48,836 nucleotides of DNA, from NCBI GenBank assembly GCA_029256305.1, contig JAQSYE010000011.1, positions 1 to 48,836 of the forward strand, in the 5' to 3' direction. The position numbers were made by a program, and so were the translations under genes. The stretch is from Lacrimispora sp. (GTDB lineage Bacteria > Bacillota > Clostridia > Lachnospirales > Lachnospiraceae). The notes under the pieces were generated by a model, which saw only the letters and a list, made by a program, of their open reading frames with translations, had not been told where the DNA came from and did not search any database. Below, piece after piece: positions 40,838 to 48,836 of this stretch. Position 1 is the first letter of the stretch, and each line of letters opens with the position of its first letter.

Positions 40838-42505
40838 CTAAAATCCCAGCACCAACGCCTGATATCCCTTTAGTAATAACTTCTTCCCAGTCCCTCTGAC
40901 CGTATCATAATTATTAAGTAAAACTTTCCGATACGGTTCTTCCAGTTCTATTTCCTGTTCTTCCGTCTTAAAGTTTCCTATGACAAGAATCCTCTCATGT
41001 TCCCCGTTTCTATAATAGGCCATCAGTCTTTCCATTTCTAAATATACGGGCATCAGCTTCCCGTAAACAAAGATATCTTTATATTCCTTATTTTTTCTTA
41101 AAGCAATTAATTTTTTGTAATAGTGAAATACGGAGTCAGGATCTGCTGCCTGGCATTCTAAATTAATAAGCTTATAATCCGGACTGACCGGGAGCCAGGC
41201 CGTCCCTTTGGTAAATCCGGCGTTTTCACTGTCATCCCATTGGAAGGGTACCCTTGCATTATCCCGACTGTAACGTTTTACAACCTCCAGTGCCTGTTCC
41301 GCGGATAAACCGTTTTCAAGTGCCACCCGGTATTCTTCCAATGTGGAAATGTCATCGAACTGGTCAATGCTGTCAAAAGGTACATTCTCCATACCTATTT
41401 CCTGCCCCTGATAAATAAAAGGGATCCCCTTTAACAGAAAATAAAGGGTTGCCAGCATCTTCTTCGCTTCATCAGAACATTCCCCCTCTGGAATATATCT
41501 GCTTACGCCCCTTGGTTCATCGTGATTTTCAATAATATTAGAAAGAAGCCCGATTCCCTCTGCCCGGTCCTGGCTGTCAAAACAGCATTTCCTGTAATCA
41601 TCAGGAGTAACAGGGCCATTGTCATACCAACCCTTCTCGCTGGCTCCAAATATGGTCTGATTAAAATCAAAGATACTGGAAAAACACCCGTCTTCCCCTA
41701 TAAATTCACGTAAGTCTTCCTTTTTCTCATTAAAAACTTCCCCTACTGTAAAGGCATGATATTTTTTAAAGGAAGCGTCCCGCATCTCCTTTAAAAAATC
41801 CATAACACCTTCATTTTCTTTTAACATCAGCCTGCAGTCCGCCATCCCGTCTTCCCTGTCAGGCTCATAATCATGAAAAGGAAGGGCCTTCTTAATGTTC
41901 ATGATGGCATCAATTCGAAATCCCGCAATTCCTATGTTAAGCCACCAGTTGATCATATCGTAAATTTTTTCCCGCACCACTGGGTTCTCCCAGTTTAAAT
42001 CCGGCTGCTTTTTATGAAACAGATGAAGGTAATAAAGGCTGGTATCACCAATCCGTTCCCACGCACTTCCTCCAAAGTAGGACCGGATGTTAGAAGGTTC
42101 TCTCCCCTCTTTTCCTTCCCTGATATAAAAATAATCACCATATTCACCCTTAGGATCTTTCAGAGCTTTTTGAAACCATTCATGTTCATCGGAGCAATGG
42201 TTCACCACCAGATCAAGCAAAATATAAAGTTCCCTTTTCTTTGCCTCTGCAATCAATTCTTTTAAATCTTCCATCGTGCCGAATCGGGGATCAATCTGAT
42301 AGTAATCAGAAATATCATATCCCTGATCTGCAAAGGGAGACTGGTATATAGGCGAAAGCCATATAATATCAATTCCAAGCTCCTTTAAGTAATCCAGCTT
42401 TGAAATCACACCTCTTAAATCTCCTATGCCATCTCCATTGGTATCCTGAAAGCTCTTTGGATAAATCTGATAGGCAACCTTATCATGCCACCACTGTTTT
42501 TTCAT
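40838..42505 (-). CDS. GH13 alpha-glucosidase (Ala after nucleophile)
   Basis: A 555-residue GH13 enzyme of the oligo-1,6-glucosidase subfamily. Catalytic Asp199 is in GFRIDAI, the acid/base Glu in FTVGEVFNEK, and the stabilising Asp in IENHDEPR. Residue 200 is Ala, where alpha-1,6-specific members have Val, hinting at a broader or alpha-1,4 preference. No signal peptide: cytoplasmic. The start at 42505 (MKKQWWHDKVAYQIYPKSF) is chosen for homology and GGAG 9 nt upstream; an ATG at 42520 is also possible. It is the last gene of the alpha-glucoside import operon. Confidence 0.9.
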   Translation of the reverse strand: MKKQWWHDKVAYQIYPKSFQDTNGDGIGDLRGVISKLDYLKELGIDIIWLSPIYQSPFADQGYDISDYYQIDPRFGTMEDLKELIAEAKKRELYILLDLVVNHCSDEHEWFQKALKDPKGEYGDYFYIREGKEGREPSNIRSYFGGSAWERIGDTSLYYLHLFHKKQPDLNWENPVVREKIYDMINWWLNIGIAGFRIDAIMNIKKALPFHDYEPDREDGMADCRLMLKENEGVMDFLKEMRDASFKKYHAFTVGEVFNEKKEDLREFIGEDGCFSSIFDFNQTIFGASEKGWYDNGPVTPDDYRKCCFDSQDRAEGIGLLSNIIENHDEPRGVSRYIPEGECSDEAKKMLATLYFLLKGIPFIYQGQEIGMENVPFDSIDQFDDISTLEEYRVALENGLSAEQALEVVKRYSRDNARVPFQWDDSENAGFTKGTAWLPVSPDYKLINLECQAADPDSVFHYYKKLIALRKNKEYKDIFVYGKLMPVYLEMERLMAYYRNGEHERILVIGNFKTEEQEIELEEPYRKVLLNNYDTVRGTGKKLLLKGYQALVLGF

Positions 42506-42525
42506 GTCATATTTCTCCATTCAAG

Positions 42526-44208
42526 TTATTCCTTTTGCAGGTAATAGGCTGCTGCTTCATAAGGAAGCATCCTGCCTGGTCTTTCGTGCAAAGGATCATT
42601 ATAGTTATGAATCAGGCACTTCACATTCTCACTTAAAAATTCTTCGGGTAAGGATACCGCTACTTCCTCATCAGAAAAATTGCAAACCACCAAAAGTCTT
42701 TCATCTCCCAGGCTTCGCAGATAGGCAAATACCCTGGTATCCTCTTTCAAGATCAACTGATAGCTTCCATAAACTATAATCTCATATTCCTTTCTTAACT
42801 TAATCAGCTTTCTGTAATAATGAAATACGGAATTTTTATCCGCCAGTTCCTTTTTCGCATTAATTTCCTTATAATTTGGATTGACAGCTATCCATGGGAC
42901 CGCATCGGTGAATCCGGCATCCGGCCCATCATCCCACTGCATGGGGGTTCTTGCATGATCCCTGCTTTTGCACCGTAAATAGCGCATCATTTTTTCATGG
43001 CTTACAAGACCTTTTCCCGTAAGCTCCTCATAGGCATTCAGGCTTTCGATATCTCTAAACTGAGATAACTCTGTAAATGGGAAATTAGTCATTCCCAGCT
43101 CCTCCCCCTGATAAATATAAGGAGTTCCCCTCATCATATGAAGGCAGGTTGCCAGCATCTTGGCGGAAACCTCTCTGTAACGGCTGCTGTCATCTCCAAA
43201 GCGGGACACGGCTCTTGGCTGGTCATGGTTATCCCAGTATAAGCTGTTCCACGCTTCTTCTCCCAGCTCCTCCTGCCATCTGGAGAAAATCTGTTTTAAT
43301 CTTAGCAGATCCGGCTTTTTATCCGTCCACTTTAACAGTTCTCCATCCCCTTCTACATGCTCAAAATGAAACACCATATTTAACTCATGTTCCTCGGCAC
43401 CTGCATATTTTCTGGCTTCCTCCACCGTAACCCCGGCAGTCTCGCCAACTGTCATCAAATTATATTTAGAAAGAACCTTTTCATTCATTTCCTTTAAATA
43501 GGTATGAACCTTAGGTCCGTGAACTGTGTGAGGGCTAAAATCTCCATAAAGCCCTTCCTTCACTATCCCGTCCGGAAGATCAGGATTCTTGGATATCATA
43601 CTGATCACATCCATGCGAAAGCCATCAATTCCTTTCCTGCACCACCAGTCCATCATCTCAAAAACCTCATTCCTGACGGCCTCGTTCTCCCAGTTTAAAT
43701 CCGGCTGCTTGGGTGAAAACAAATGAAGGTAATACATGCCGGTCTTCTCATCCTGCTTCCATGCAGAACCTCCAAAGCAGGAACCCCAGTTATTAGGCGG
43801 TACACCCTCTCCTTTTCCCTCTCTCCAGATATAGTAATCCCGGTAAGGATTCTCTCTGCTGCTCCGGCTCTCCAAAAACCACGGGTGCTCATCAGAGGTA
43901 TGATTCACCACCAGATCCATAATAATTCTGATTCCGTTTTCATGGGCTTCCATTAAAAGATCATCAAAATCACTCATGCTTCCGAACTCATCCATAACCT
44001 TTTTGTAATCACTAATGTCATATCCATTATCATCATTAGGAGATTGATAGATGGGAGAAAGCCAGATCACATCAATTCCTAATTCTTTTAAATATGGGAG
44101 TTTCTCCCTGATCCCGTTTAAGTCCCCGATCCCATCTCCATTGCTGTCTTTAAAGCTTCTGGGATAGATCTGATACACAATTGCTTCTTTCCACCATTTT
44201 CGTTCCAT
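42526..44208 (-). CDS. GH13 oligo-1,6-glucosidase-like enzyme (Val after nucleophile)
   Basis: A 560-residue GH13 enzyme with the classic start MERKWWKEAIVYQIYPRSF, catalytic Asp200 in GFRMDVI, acid/base Glu in MTVGETAGV and Asp in DNHDQPR. Val201 after the nucleophile is typical of alpha-1,6-preferring enzymes (isomaltose, dextrin branches). Its paralogue next door has Ala there, so the two probably divide substrates. It follows the second permease by 16 nt. Confidence 0.92.
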   Translation of the reverse strand: MERKWWKEAIVYQIYPRSFKDSNGDGIGDLNGIREKLPYLKELGIDVIWLSPIYQSPNDDNGYDISDYKKVMDEFGSMSDFDDLLMEAHENGIRIIMDLVVNHTSDEHPWFLESRSSRENPYRDYYIWREGKGEGVPPNNWGSCFGGSAWKQDEKTGMYYLHLFSPKQPDLNWENEAVRNEVFEMMDWWCRKGIDGFRMDVISMISKNPDLPDGIVKEGLYGDFSPHTVHGPKVHTYLKEMNEKVLSKYNLMTVGETAGVTVEEARKYAGAEEHELNMVFHFEHVEGDGELLKWTDKKPDLLRLKQIFSRWQEELGEEAWNSLYWDNHDQPRAVSRFGDDSSRYREVSAKMLATCLHMMRGTPYIYQGEELGMTNFPFTELSQFRDIESLNAYEELTGKGLVSHEKMMRYLRCKSRDHARTPMQWDDGPDAGFTDAVPWIAVNPNYKEINAKKELADKNSVFHYYRKLIKLRKEYEIIVYGSYQLILKEDTRVFAYLRSLGDERLLVVCNFSDEEVAVSLPEEFLSENVKCLIHNYNDPLHERPGRMLPYEAAAYYLQKE

Positions 44209-44224
44209 TGAGGACTCCTTTCTA

Positions 44225-45115
44225 TTATTTGATTGCCCCTTCTACCATTCCCTGTATGATTTGCCTCTGGGCGCATAAGAACAGAATTACAATGGGAATC
44301 ATAGCCAGAAATGCTGCAGCCAGGATTAGATCCCACTGTTTGACATAGGAACCTACAAAGCTGCTTACTGCAACAGGCAGGGTTTTGATTCTTCCATTGA
44401 GCCCCAGCATCAGAGAGGGAAGAAGATAATCGTTCCAGATCCAGATTCCGTTTAGAATCAGCACAGTCATCTGCACAGGCTTTAACAGTGGAAAAACGAT
44501 CTGAAAGAACGTATTCTCAGGACTGCACCCGTCAATCCACGCAGCTTCCTCCAGTTCCTTTGGAATGCTCTTTATAAACCCATGAAGGATAAACACGGAT
44601 AAGGAGCCTCCAAATCCCAGATAAGCTGTAATGATACCGGTATAACTGCTTAACAGGGGAATCCCTGTAAATTCAGACACCTTGCGAAACGTAGACAAAA
44701 GGGGAAGCATCACCACCTGAAATGGAATGACCATTGATGCCACAAACATCATGAAAATCACCTGTGACCATTTTGTCTTATTTCGAACCAGCACCCATGC
44801 AGCCATGCTGGAAAATAAAGTCAGTAAAATCAAGCTGACTACAGTTATGTACAAGGAACTTCCAAAGGATTTCCAATAGCTGAAATTCTGGTTGCCAATT
44901 ACATTCTTTAAATTAACAAACAGCTGACCCCAGTCAGACGGAGGTGCTATGGGATTAATTACAATATCCGCACTTTTTTTAGCCGCATTAAATATAACAA
45001 GAATAAAAGGAGACAGCACAATCAGGGAAAGCATCAGACCAGCCAGTTCAGGAATCAGTTGTTTGGACTGCCTTGCATCCCATGTAATTTTATTACGCCC
45101 GTAATCCTCTTTCAT
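44225..45115 (-). CDS. CUT1 sugar ABC permease (MalG-like), alpha-glucoside operon
   Basis: A 296-residue permease, six helices, EAA loop LEEAAWIDGCSPENTFFQIVFPLLKP. Its start overlaps the upstream permease stop by 4 nt (ATGA). It precedes two GH13 genes, so alpha-glucosides are the likely cargo. Confidence 0.92.
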   Translation of the reverse strand: MKEDYGRNKITWDARQSKQLIPELAGLMLSLIVLSPFILVIFNAAKKSADIVINPIAPPSDWGQLFVNLKNVIGNQNFSYWKSFGSSLYITVVSLILLTLFSSMAAWVLVRNKTKWSQVIFMMFVASMVIPFQVVMLPLLSTFRKVSEFTGIPLLSSYTGIITAYLGFGGSLSVFILHGFIKSIPKELEEAAWIDGCSPENTFFQIVFPLLKPVQMTVLILNGIWIWNDYLLPSLMLGLNGRIKTLPVAVSSFVGSYVKQWDLILAAAFLAMIPIVILFLCAQRQIIQGMVEGAIK

Positions 45116-46152
45116 AGTTCCACCTCCCTTTTCTTACTAATGGAGACCTGAGTAAGAGATACTGCTGCCAATATAAGAAAGAATACCACCGCTTTTGTCT
45201 GCCCCTCCGCATATCTGTTTCTGGCAATTGCCGTATTATAAATGTTAAGGGCCAGAAACTCTGTGGATGCCACTGCCTTTGCTCCCAGAATCCGGCTGGG
45301 TGCTCCATTTGTAATGGAATAATTTAAGTCGAACTGCTTAAAGGAATTGACCAGGGTAAGGAAAATACATACGGTAAAGGTATTGGCAATCATAGGCAGC
45401 TTGATATGTAAGAGGGTTTTTAACGCTCCTGCTCCATCTACCGCCGACGCTTCCAAAATATCTTTTGGAACGCCTTGAAGACCAGTGACATAAATCATCA
45501 TAATATACCCGGCATACTGCCATGTGCTGACAATGAGAATTGCAAAAAAGGCCAGATTGGGATTGGTCAGCATGGAAACACTTCCTGCGATCAGGCTTGT
45601 AAATACTTTATTAAATATAAACTGCCAGACATACCCCAGTACAATTCCCCCGATTAAATTGGGAAGAAAAAATGAGGCTCTGTAGAAATTTCTTCCTCTT
45701 ACTTCTGAAGTGCACAAAAGAGCCAGAAAAAATGCTGCAAAATTAACCAAAACCATATTTAAAACTGTAAATAAAAATGTAATGAGCAGCGAATATAAAT
45801 AATCCGGCGCATGAAACATCTGCACATAGTTTTTAAGTCCTATAAACTGTGTAAACTTAATCCCATTCCAGTCCGTAAAGGAATAAAAAATACCAAATAA
45901 GAATGGGATCAGCACGGTTATGAAAAAAGCGCCTATGAGAGGCAACAGAAATAAACCATTTACGATCACCCGGTGCTTTCTTCCCGGAACCAGATAAAGA
46001 CCAACCACAATCAGAAGCAACCCTCCTATCAGTAGTGGCCCCCTTCCCCAAAAACCCTGGTTGTAAAAATCAAAATACAGCCCACAGCAAACCATTACGG
46101 CGCCTATTACTGCCGGCAGAACATTTATTGTTTTTTTAGCTTTTCCCTCCAT
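45112..46152 (-). CDS. CUT1 sugar ABC permease (MalF-like), alpha-glucoside operon
   Basis: A 346-residue permease with EAA loop LEASAVDGAGALKTLLHIKLPM. It is about 50 residues longer than the simplest CUT1 permeases because of two extra N-terminal hydrophobic segments (about 10-30 and 38-55) before the core six helices. It pairs with the next gene. Confidence 0.92.
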   Translation of the reverse strand: MEGKAKKTINVLPAVIGAVMVCCGLYFDFYNQGFWGRGPLLIGGLLLIVVGLYLVPGRKHRVIVNGLFLLPLIGAFFITVLIPFLFGIFYSFTDWNGIKFTQFIGLKNYVQMFHAPDYLYSLLITFLFTVLNMVLVNFAAFFLALLCTSEVRGRNFYRASFFLPNLIGGIVLGYVWQFIFNKVFTSLIAGSVSMLTNPNLAFFAILIVSTWQYAGYIMMIYVTGLQGVPKDILEASAVDGAGALKTLLHIKLPMIANTFTVCIFLTLVNSFKQFDLNYSITNGAPSRILGAKAVASTEFLALNIYNTAIARNRYAEGQTKAVVFFLILAAVSLTQVSISKKREVEL

Positions 46153-46222
46153 GCGACTTCTCCTTTATCTCTGCCTTGACGTTACCATATGGATATGGGC
46201 GGCTTTTGGCCGCCCTTTCCAG

Positions 46223-47559
46223 TTATTTTTTCACGTAGTCCGCAATAGCCGTCTGCATCATGTTCACAAATCCGTCCTTATCAATTTCACCTTTTGCATA
46301 CAGCTCAAACAATTTACCGGTGGCATTCATGGAGATTCCTTCCGGCATCTTCGTCCATTCCCAGGAATAAGTATTGCCTGCATCCACATAGGTCTTTAAA
46401 CTCATGGCCAAAGGAGTCTTGGGGCTGACTTTACAGGTGGTATAAGGAGAAATCATTCCGCAGTCACTTACCAGGCATTTCTGTCCTTCCTCTGTCAGGG
46501 CAAGTTCTTTCAAAAAGGCCTTGCATGCATCGATGCTGGTGCCTTTATTATATACAGCCCACCAGGATGGACAATCTGCAAGAACACCTTTCATCTCTTC
46601 CTTTGTAAATGCCAAAGGTGCGATTCCACAGCCAAACTTCACATTATAATCAGGAAGAGACGGATCAATCCAGTTCCCCTGAGTAATGAATGCAGTTTTT
46701 CCCTGTGCCCATAACGCAAGCTGATCATCATAGGTTCCGGATATCAGGGTATTCTTATCCGAGTAATCAAACAGCAGTTTCATAAAATCAGCAAACTGTC
46801 CCAGACGTCCTGCGTCCACCTTACCGGATTTTAACTGATCGATATAAGTGGTATCCCCTCTCTTTAATCCGCCTGATAAATAGTAACCAAACAGATGGTT
46901 TCCTGTTGACCAGTACATCTGACCGGATTCAGCCGCAACCGAACATACAGCGGTCAGTCCTAGCTCACTCTTCTTTTGATCAATGATCTCAAAAGCCTTC
47001 TTAAACCCGTCATAGTTGGTGAGAGAAGCGGGATCTATTCCTGCTGCCTTCAAAACATCTTTATTATATGTAATGCCATAACCTTCTACTGCATAAGGAA
47101 ATCCTACGGTTTTTCCATCCGGTGACTTAAAACCGAACTCTGTCTGGGACGCCCACTCCTCCCCACTTAAATCAGTCATATAATCCTTCCAGGTCTGATA
47201 ATCTCCTTCGCCTCCGAATACAAATAAATCCGGCATGTTTCCTGCTGCTAAGTATCCCTTCATGGTTCCATTGATGTCAACTCCGCCTCCAAGGGACTCA
47301 ATTACAACCTCCTGACCGGTCTTCTCCTGATACTTTTTGGCAAATGCCTTTTTAACGGCTCGTCTATTTCAATTTTTCCGTTCACGATCCGAATGGCCTG
47401 CCCGCCGGACTTGGCCTGGCTTTCGCTCTTGCTGTCTGCTGACTGGCTACCAGCGGAGGATGCCACAGTTCCATCTGACTGTGCGCTCTTCCCACAACCT
47501 GCAAGTGACAAAACTGCCGCTGCTCCCGCCATTGCCATAACCCATAAATATTTCTTCAT
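46223..47559 (-). pseudogene. CUT1 sugar-binding lipoprotein gene with a -1 frameshift
   Basis: The gene starts at ATG 47559 (GGAGGG upstream) with a lipoprotein signal MKKYLWVMAMAGAAAVLSLAGC, reads through IRIVNGKIEIDEPLK, then shifts frame. The downstream frame continues as AFAKKYQEKTGQEVV, then ESLGGG, then MKGYLAAGNMPDLFVFGGEGDY to a normal C-terminus at 46223. One extra A in the 5-A run at 47349-47353 restores a 445-residue binding protein, so only a single base separates it from intact. It would bind alpha-glucosides for the two permeases. If real, the importer lacks its binding protein; a homopolymer sequencing error is equally likely. Confidence 0.85.
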
Positions 47560-47618
47560 AATTCGCCCTCCATTATAAAATATGCTGTTAAATTTTGATA
47601 TTTTAACACTTATATTGT

Positions 47619-47636
47619 AACTTATGCGCATAAGTT
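47619..47636. promoter_or_regulatory. Perfect 18-bp palindrome AACTTATGCGCATAAGTT
   Basis: An operator-like perfect palindrome with a central GC step, at about +5 to +22 of the predicted promoter of the alpha-glucoside operon. LacI-family repressors bind sites of this size; no such regulator gene lies in the window. Confidence 0.65.
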
Positions 47637-47647
47637 CTATATACAGT

Positions 47648-47676
47648 ATATTAGCACTTTATAGATGATATAACAA
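47648..47676 (-). promoter_or_regulatory. Candidate promoter of the alpha-glucoside operon
   Basis: On the minus strand TTGTTA (47671-47676), 17-nt spacer, TAATAT (47648-47653), with the palindrome directly downstream. Confidence 0.6.
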
Positions 47677-47757
47677 GAGTTTTTTCATTCATTTTTTAAG
47701 TTATTTTTATAATAAACCACCGTTCATTGGTGATACATTGCTAGGTTGACCCGAAGT

Positions 47758-48372
47758 TCAGTTTCTTTTGATGGTTATTTCACTACCACTGACCAATATT
47801 GCCTCATTATTGCTAATCGGAGATAGGTTTAATATGGAAGAATAGGTGTCCACGATTTTCTGCCCACTTTTCTTAAAAGGTGAATTGGTATAGTGTGGCA
47901 CAGTATAAAACTCCACCAAGCCTAAAGCATCAAAATTTTCTAAGTCAGGCGCTTTCTTTGCACTATCCATTCCTTTTGCATATTCAATGTTTGCAGATGC
48001 AACCATTGCCCCGGCAGATTCGCCGATATACAGTTTTCCGGCATTGACTTCATCAGTAATTATTTGATCTGCACCGGTTCTTTTCAATTCCTGCAACAAG
48101 AAGAATGTATTGCCCCCTGTCACGTAAATAAAATCGTTGTTTTTTATTTTGTCGGTTATTTCAGCAGTTGAAGCGGTTGATATATCCAACTCCTCAACAA
48201 CCAGCCCCATCTTTTCAAGGGCCTTTCTTCCTTCTTCCACGTAAAATACGACCTTTTCCATTTTGCTTGCAGTCGGAATAAAGGTGACGGTTTTGCCGTT
48301 TAGGTCTTTCTCAAAGTCTGCAAATATGTCAGCTACATCCATAAAGGATGATGCCAAAAATAGTTTTTTCAT
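47758..48372 (-). CDS. Peptidase E-like (S51 family) protein
   Basis: A 204-residue class I glutamine-amidotransferase-like protein. The nucleophile is Ser119 in YIGESAGAMVAS, the signature of peptidase E / S51 enzymes; IYVTGGNTFFLLQEL and VPHYTNSPF (His of the active site) agree. The family includes alpha-aspartyl dipeptidases and cyanophycinases; small Firmicute members are poorly defined. It is divergent from the WYL-type regulator across 93 nt, which may control it. Confidence 0.85.
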   Translation of the reverse strand: MKKLFLASSFMDVADIFADFEKDLNGKTVTFIPTASKMEKVVFYVEEGRKALEKMGLVVEELDISTASTAEITDKIKNNDFIYVTGGNTFFLLQELKRTGADQIITDEVNAGKLYIGESAGAMVASANIEYAKGMDSAKKAPDLENFDALGLVEFYTVPHYTNSPFKKSGQKIVDTYSSILNLSPISNNEAILVSGSEITIKRN

Positions 48373-48465
48373 AAGCCATTTAATCCTTTCTTTATAATCT
48401 TGATTACAGTATAATCTATAATGGTGTCAATTAGTGAAACCATTTATTCGAAAAGAGGAAATGCC

Positions 48466-48836
48466 ATGAAAAAATCCCAGCGGCTTAATGATATGATGAT
48501 ATACCTCAATGATAAAAAGTCTTTTAACCTCAAAAGCATAATGGATCGATACTCTATATCCAAAAGTACAGCACTGCGGGATGTTCAGTCCTTAGAAGAA
48601 ATAGGTATGCCAATTTACTCGACATCTGGACGAAATGGACACTATGGCATTCTTCCCAACCGTCTGCTATCGCCCATTGTCTTTAACATTGATGAAGTTA
48701 ATGCTTTGTACTTTGCCATGCAGACACTCAACGCTTATCAATCCACCCCTTTTCATCTTAATGTCCAAAAACTAAAGCAAAAGTTTGAGGGGTGCATATC
48801 AGAAGAACGGATACAAAAGCTGCGGAAAATGGAATT
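48466..48836 (+). CDS. DeoR/YafY-type HTH regulator with WYL domain, partial (runs off right edge)
   Basis: An open frame from ATG 48466 (AGAGG upstream) to the right edge, 123 codons without a stop. The start MKKSQRLNDMMIYLNDKK and the HTH_11-type SIMDRYSISKSTALRDVQSLEEIGMPI followed by a wing GRNGHYGI are typical of YafY/WYL transcription regulators. The WYL domain would lie beyond the window. It diverges from the peptidase E-like gene. Confidence 0.8.
   Translation, partial: MKKSQRLNDMMIYLNDKKSFNLKSIMDRYSISKSTALRDVQSLEEIGMPIYSTSGRNGHYGILPNRLLSPIVFNIDEVNALYFAMQTLNAYQSTPFHLNVQKLKQKFEGCISEERIQKLRKME

Noticed and set aside
1-48836. CRISPR arrays, insertion sequences, tRNA or rRNA genes
   Set aside because: No regularly spaced repeats with unique spacers, no transposase-like frames, and no cloverleaf or rRNA-like sequence was seen.
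1-48836. CcpA catabolite (cre) sites before the sugar operons
   Set aside because: Candidates near the promoters such as TTGAAGCG (about 24160) lack the second half of the consensus.

Overview
The window looks like part of a chromosome from an anaerobic Firmicute of the Lachnospiraceae / Clostridium type (Lacrimispora- or Hungatella-like). The evidence is moderate-to-low GC, strong AGGAGG-type ribosome sites, A/T-rich promoters of sigma-A type, a fused SecDF, FtnA-type ferritin and a very high density of sugar and organic-acid uptake operons. No rRNA, tRNA, CRISPR array, phage or insertion sequence was seen. It reads as a 'catabolic mall': several self-contained import-plus-degradation operons, most on the minus strand, most with a regulator beside them.

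Layout. (1) 1-4046: a PrpR_N/AAA/Fis-type regulator followed by tartronate-semialdehyde reductase, a DapA-family aldolase/dehydratase and the first codons of a glycerate kinase at the left edge; together these suggest hexarate/keto-acid breakdown through glycerate. (2) 4198-9121: a tripartite tricarboxylate transporter (tctCBA) with an MBL-fold hydrolase and a divergent LysR gene. (3) 9161-16197: a CUT1 sugar ABC importer, a GH42 beta-galactosidase, an AraC regulator and a YoaP-like acetyltransferase. (4) 16364-25222: a peptide-type (Dpp/Opp) ABC importer with fused ATPases, a mannonate-dehydratase-like protein, an alginate-lyase-family protein and a divergent LysR gene; the set points to import and breakdown of uronate-containing oligosaccharides. 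(5) 25336-25848: ferritin. (6) 26183-33190: a ribose-type ABC importer in one operon with a two-subunit transketolase, an RpiB-like isomerase, a VOC protein and a TalC-like transaldolase but no sugar kinase. (7) 33489-37600: SecDF, a small membrane protein, a FadR-type GntR regulator and a frameshifted MarR-like gene. (8) 37613-40793: a divergent iron(siderophore/heme)-type ABC importer with two DtxR/IdeR-like palindromes. (9) 40838-47559: an alpha-glucoside CUT1 importer (binding-protein gene frameshifted) with two GH13 alpha-glucosidases. (10) 47758-48836: a peptidase E-like protein and the start of a WYL/YafY-type regulator running off the right edge.

The most useful regulatory signals are new reads from the DNA itself: a 15-bp identical operator before both the GntR gene and the kinase-less pentose-type operon; four repeats phased at exactly 11 bp before garR; 21-bp-spaced direct repeats before the GH42 transporter; matched inverted repeats in the LysR/dpp divergent region; and palindromes sitting just downstream of both divergent promoters of the iron importer. 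Two genes (a MarR-like regulator and the alpha-glucoside binding protein) are broken by what looks like loss of a single A in an A-tract, so either real mutation or homopolymer sequencing error must be considered. All functions are inferred from motifs by eye; no database search was run.
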